Assembly: GCA_963921355.3 (NCBI GenBank)
Contig: OZ001190.1
Coordinates: 4,278,001 to 4,342,000 of the forward strand
DNA from: CAWUEZ02 sp963921355
GTDB taxonomy: Bacteria > Pseudomonadota > Alphaproteobacteria > Thalassobaculales > Thalassobaculaceae
DNA: 64,000 nucleotides
Direction of reading: 5' to 3'
The translations under genes and the position numbers were made by a program. How positions within the stretch are numbered: position 1 is the first letter of the stretch; every line of letters starts with the position of its first letter. The notes beneath the pieces are model-generated. The model had not been told where the DNA came from. It worked only from the letters and a program-made list of their open reading frames with translations, and ran no database searches. Below, piece after piece: positions 62,290 to 64,000 of this stretch.

Positions 62290-63747
62290 ATGCCTTCATC
62301 CGACGAACCGATCCTGGTCTGGCTGCGCCTCGACCTGCGCCTGGCGGACAACCCCGCCCTGCGCACCGCCGCGGAGCGCGGACATCCGGTTCTGCCTGTG
62401 TTCATCCTGGACGACGAGGATGCCGGCGCTTGGCGCATGGGGGGTGCGGCGCGGTGGTGGCTCCATCACTCCCTCGACCGGCTCGGCGACTCCCTTGCGA
62501 AATCCGGCACGCCGCTCGTCCTGCGCCGAGGGCCGGCCCTGGAAGTTCTTCGGACCCTGATCGCGGAGACCGGTGCGCGCACGATCTTCTGGAACCGCCG
62601 CTACGAACCGTGGGCTCGGGAGCGCGATGCGGTCGTCAAGCGCGACCTCAAGTCCGCCGGACTGGAGGTGCGCAGCTTTAACGGCGGGCTGCTCCACGAA
62701 CCCTGGGAGGTGCAGTCGAAGCAGGGCACGCCGTTCAAGGTCTTCACCCCGTACTGGCGGGCGGTTCGGGCCAAGGACGATCCGCCGGAGCCGCTTGCTG
62801 CGCCGACCCGACTGGTTTCTCCGAACCCGGCAGCCGACAGCGATCGGTTGGACGACTGGGCTCTGCTGCCGACCCGGCCGGATTGGGCCGGCGGGCTGCG
62901 CACCACCTGGACGCCCGGGGAGAAGGCGGCACGGGACCGCCTCGGTCGGTTCCTGGATGAAGCGGTCGCGCGCTACAAGCTGGACCGCAACACACCGTCG
63001 GTTCCCGGGACATCCGGGCTGTCGCCGCATCTCCATTTTGGCGAGATCTCGCCCCGTCAGGTCTGGCATGCGGCCCGCATGGCCAGCGAGGCGCGGACCG
63101 GTGCGCCGATGGATGCCGGGACCGAGGTGTTTCTCTCGGAGATCTGCTGGCGGGAGTTCTCCTACAATCTGCTGTTCCACAACCCGGAGCTGCCCACGCG
63201 CCCGATCCGCGCGGAGTTCGAAGCGTTCCCTTGGCTGGAGGATCCGGACGGTCTCGCCGCCTGGCAGGCGGGCGCGACCGGCTTCCCGATCGTCGATGCG
63301 GGCATGCGCGAGCTCTGGCACACCGGCTGGATGCACAACCGGGTGCGCATGATTGTCGCCTCGTTTCTGATCAAGGACCTGTTGGTGCATTGGTGCCACG
63401 GCGAGGAGTGGTTCTGGGACACGCTGGTCGACGCCGATCTCGCCAGCAATGCCGCAAGCTGGCAGTGGGTGGCCGGATGCGGAGCCGATGCCGCGCCCTA
63501 TTTCCGGGTCTTCAATCCGGTCCTGCAGGGCGAGAAATTCGATCCAGACGGGGCCTATATCCGGCGCTGGATCCCCGAAATCGCCGGACTTCCGTCGGCC
63601 ACCATCCAACAGCCCTGGTCGGCGTCGCACCTGGACCTGGCCGATGCGGGAATCACACTCGGACAAACCTACCCGCGTCCGATCGTCGACCATGGCGACG
63701 CCCGCAAGCGCGCCTTGTCAGCCCTTGAAAGGGTTAAGAAAGGTTGA
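62290..63747 (+). CDS. phrB: Deoxyribodipyrimidine photolyase
   Basis: 485 residues. N-terminal photolyase domain (VWLRLDLRLADNPAL) and FAD domain with GTSGLSPHLHFGEISPRQVW (part), CWREFSYNLL and MHNRVRMIVASFL. It repairs UV-induced CPD lesions using light. It precedes the COG2907-like gene, a pairing seen in singlet-oxygen/light-stress gene sets of alphaproteobacteria. Confidence 0.95.
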   Translation: MPSSDEPILVWLRLDLRLADNPALRTAAERGHPVLPVFILDDEDAGAWRMGGAARWWLHHSLDRLGDSLAKSGTPLVLRRGPALEVLRTLIAETGARTIFWNRRYEPWARERDAVVKRDLKSAGLEVRSFNGGLLHEPWEVQSKQGTPFKVFTPYWRAVRAKDDPPEPLAAPTRLVSPNPAADSDRLDDWALLPTRPDWAGGLRTTWTPGEKAARDRLGRFLDEAVARYKLDRNTPSVPGTSGLSPHLHFGEISPRQVWHAARMASEARTGAPMDAGTEVFLSEICWREFSYNLLFHNPELPTRPIRAEFEAFPWLEDPDGLAAWQAGATGFPIVDAGMRELWHTGWMHNRVRMIVASFLIKDLLVHWCHGEEWFWDTLVDADLASNAASWQWVAGCGADAAPYFRVFNPVLQGEKFDPDGAYIRRWIPEIAGLPSATIQQPWSASHLDLADAGITLGQTYPRPIVDHGDARKRALSALERVKKG

Positions 63748-63802
63748 TCCGGCGTCATCACATCGTCGTATGACGACCGTATCTTGGAGAGAGGGACCAC
63801 TC

Positions 63803-64000
63803 ATGCGTATTGCCGTCATCGGAACCGGCATCACCGGTTTGTCCACGGCTTGGCTGTTGAACCGCCATCACGACATCACCGTCTTCGAAAGCGCGGATCG
63901 CTTGGGTGGTCACAACAACACCGTCGACGTCGACTATGACGGCGAACGGATCCCGGTCGACACCGGCTTCATTGTCTACAACGAGCGGACCTATCCGAAC
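63803..64000 (+). CDS. FAD-dependent oxidoreductase (COG2907-like), truncated by window edge
   Basis: Only the first 66 residues are in the window. The FAD-binding motif is IAVIGTGITGLSTAWLL with ESADRLGGHNNTV. The C-terminus lies beyond 64000. The partner of photolyase in many alphaproteobacteria, often followed by a DUF1365 gene and a cyclopropane-fatty-acid synthase. Confidence 0.88.
   Translation, partial: MRIAVIGTGITGLSTAWLLNRHHDITVFESADRLGGHNNTVDVDYDGERIPVDTGFIVYNERTYPN

Noticed and set aside
1..64000. CRISPR arrays, rRNA, insertion sequences
   Set aside because: No regular spacer-repeat arrays, no rRNA stretches and no transposase genes were seen.

Overview
The window is a GC-rich chromosomal segment of an alphaproteobacterium, most likely a Rhodospirillales-type marine or soil lineage. 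This placement is inferred from gene content: PAS_5-type PAS proteins, NrtS, a GlnE/MotAB/IscR set and a ligase-associated Lhr/PdeM pair. No rRNA is present, so it is not proven. Both edges cut a gene: a hybrid histidine kinase at the left and a COG2907-type FAD oxidoreductase at the right.

1-9 kb: signalling and a decaying catabolic locus. An HTH-GAF regulator and an M24 creatinase-like protein are intact. The neighbouring AA_synth (DUF1185) gene is frameshifted, the MFS transporter has an internal TAG, and a Tat-exported multicopper oxidase has a TAG just after its signal peptide. Two tandem PAS_5 proteins and a membrane-anchored LuxR-type regulator complete the region.

9-17.6 kb: a compact biosynthetic island. 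It holds an acyl carrier protein, a MaoC-ketoreductase fusion, an FkbH-type HAD enzyme, a methyltransferase, an AAC(3)-like N-acyltransferase, an M20 hydrolase and a TPR/GT-B glycosyltransferase. The set is consistent with making an ACP-bound short acyl group and placing it on a glycan or amino sugar.

17.6-25.2 kb: an amino-compound catabolic module (SHMT-like enzyme, Lrp/AsnC regulator, PLP ammonia-lyase, M20 amidohydrolase, ureohydrolase), then an unrecognised exported protein and a lipoprotein.

25.5-33.2 kb: a 7.6-kb integrative element in the 3' end of an elongator tRNA-Met gene, bounded by perfect 59-bp direct repeats. It carries integrase, excisionase, a divergent repressor pair with shared operators, SSB, an annealing-protein candidate, an HNH-like protein and two ParB-like proteins, but no capsid, terminase or lysis genes. 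It behaves like a phage satellite or a stripped prophage.

33.2-49.9 kb: housekeeping genes nrtS, betB, mnmA, tenA, cysteine desulfurase, an iscR-like regulator, an alpha/beta hydrolase, anmK, tyrS, an AsmA-like giant, glnE and a TauD-like dioxygenase.

49.9-64 kb: a TTC38-like TPR protein, bcp, a coupled dapA-like/hydrolase/2TM operon, DUF427, the Lhr-like helicase and PdeM nuclease pair, a degenerate EAL protein beside motA/motB, and photolyase with COG2907. Three copies of a ~138-bp double-hairpin repeat lie between 49.9 and 58.3 kb.
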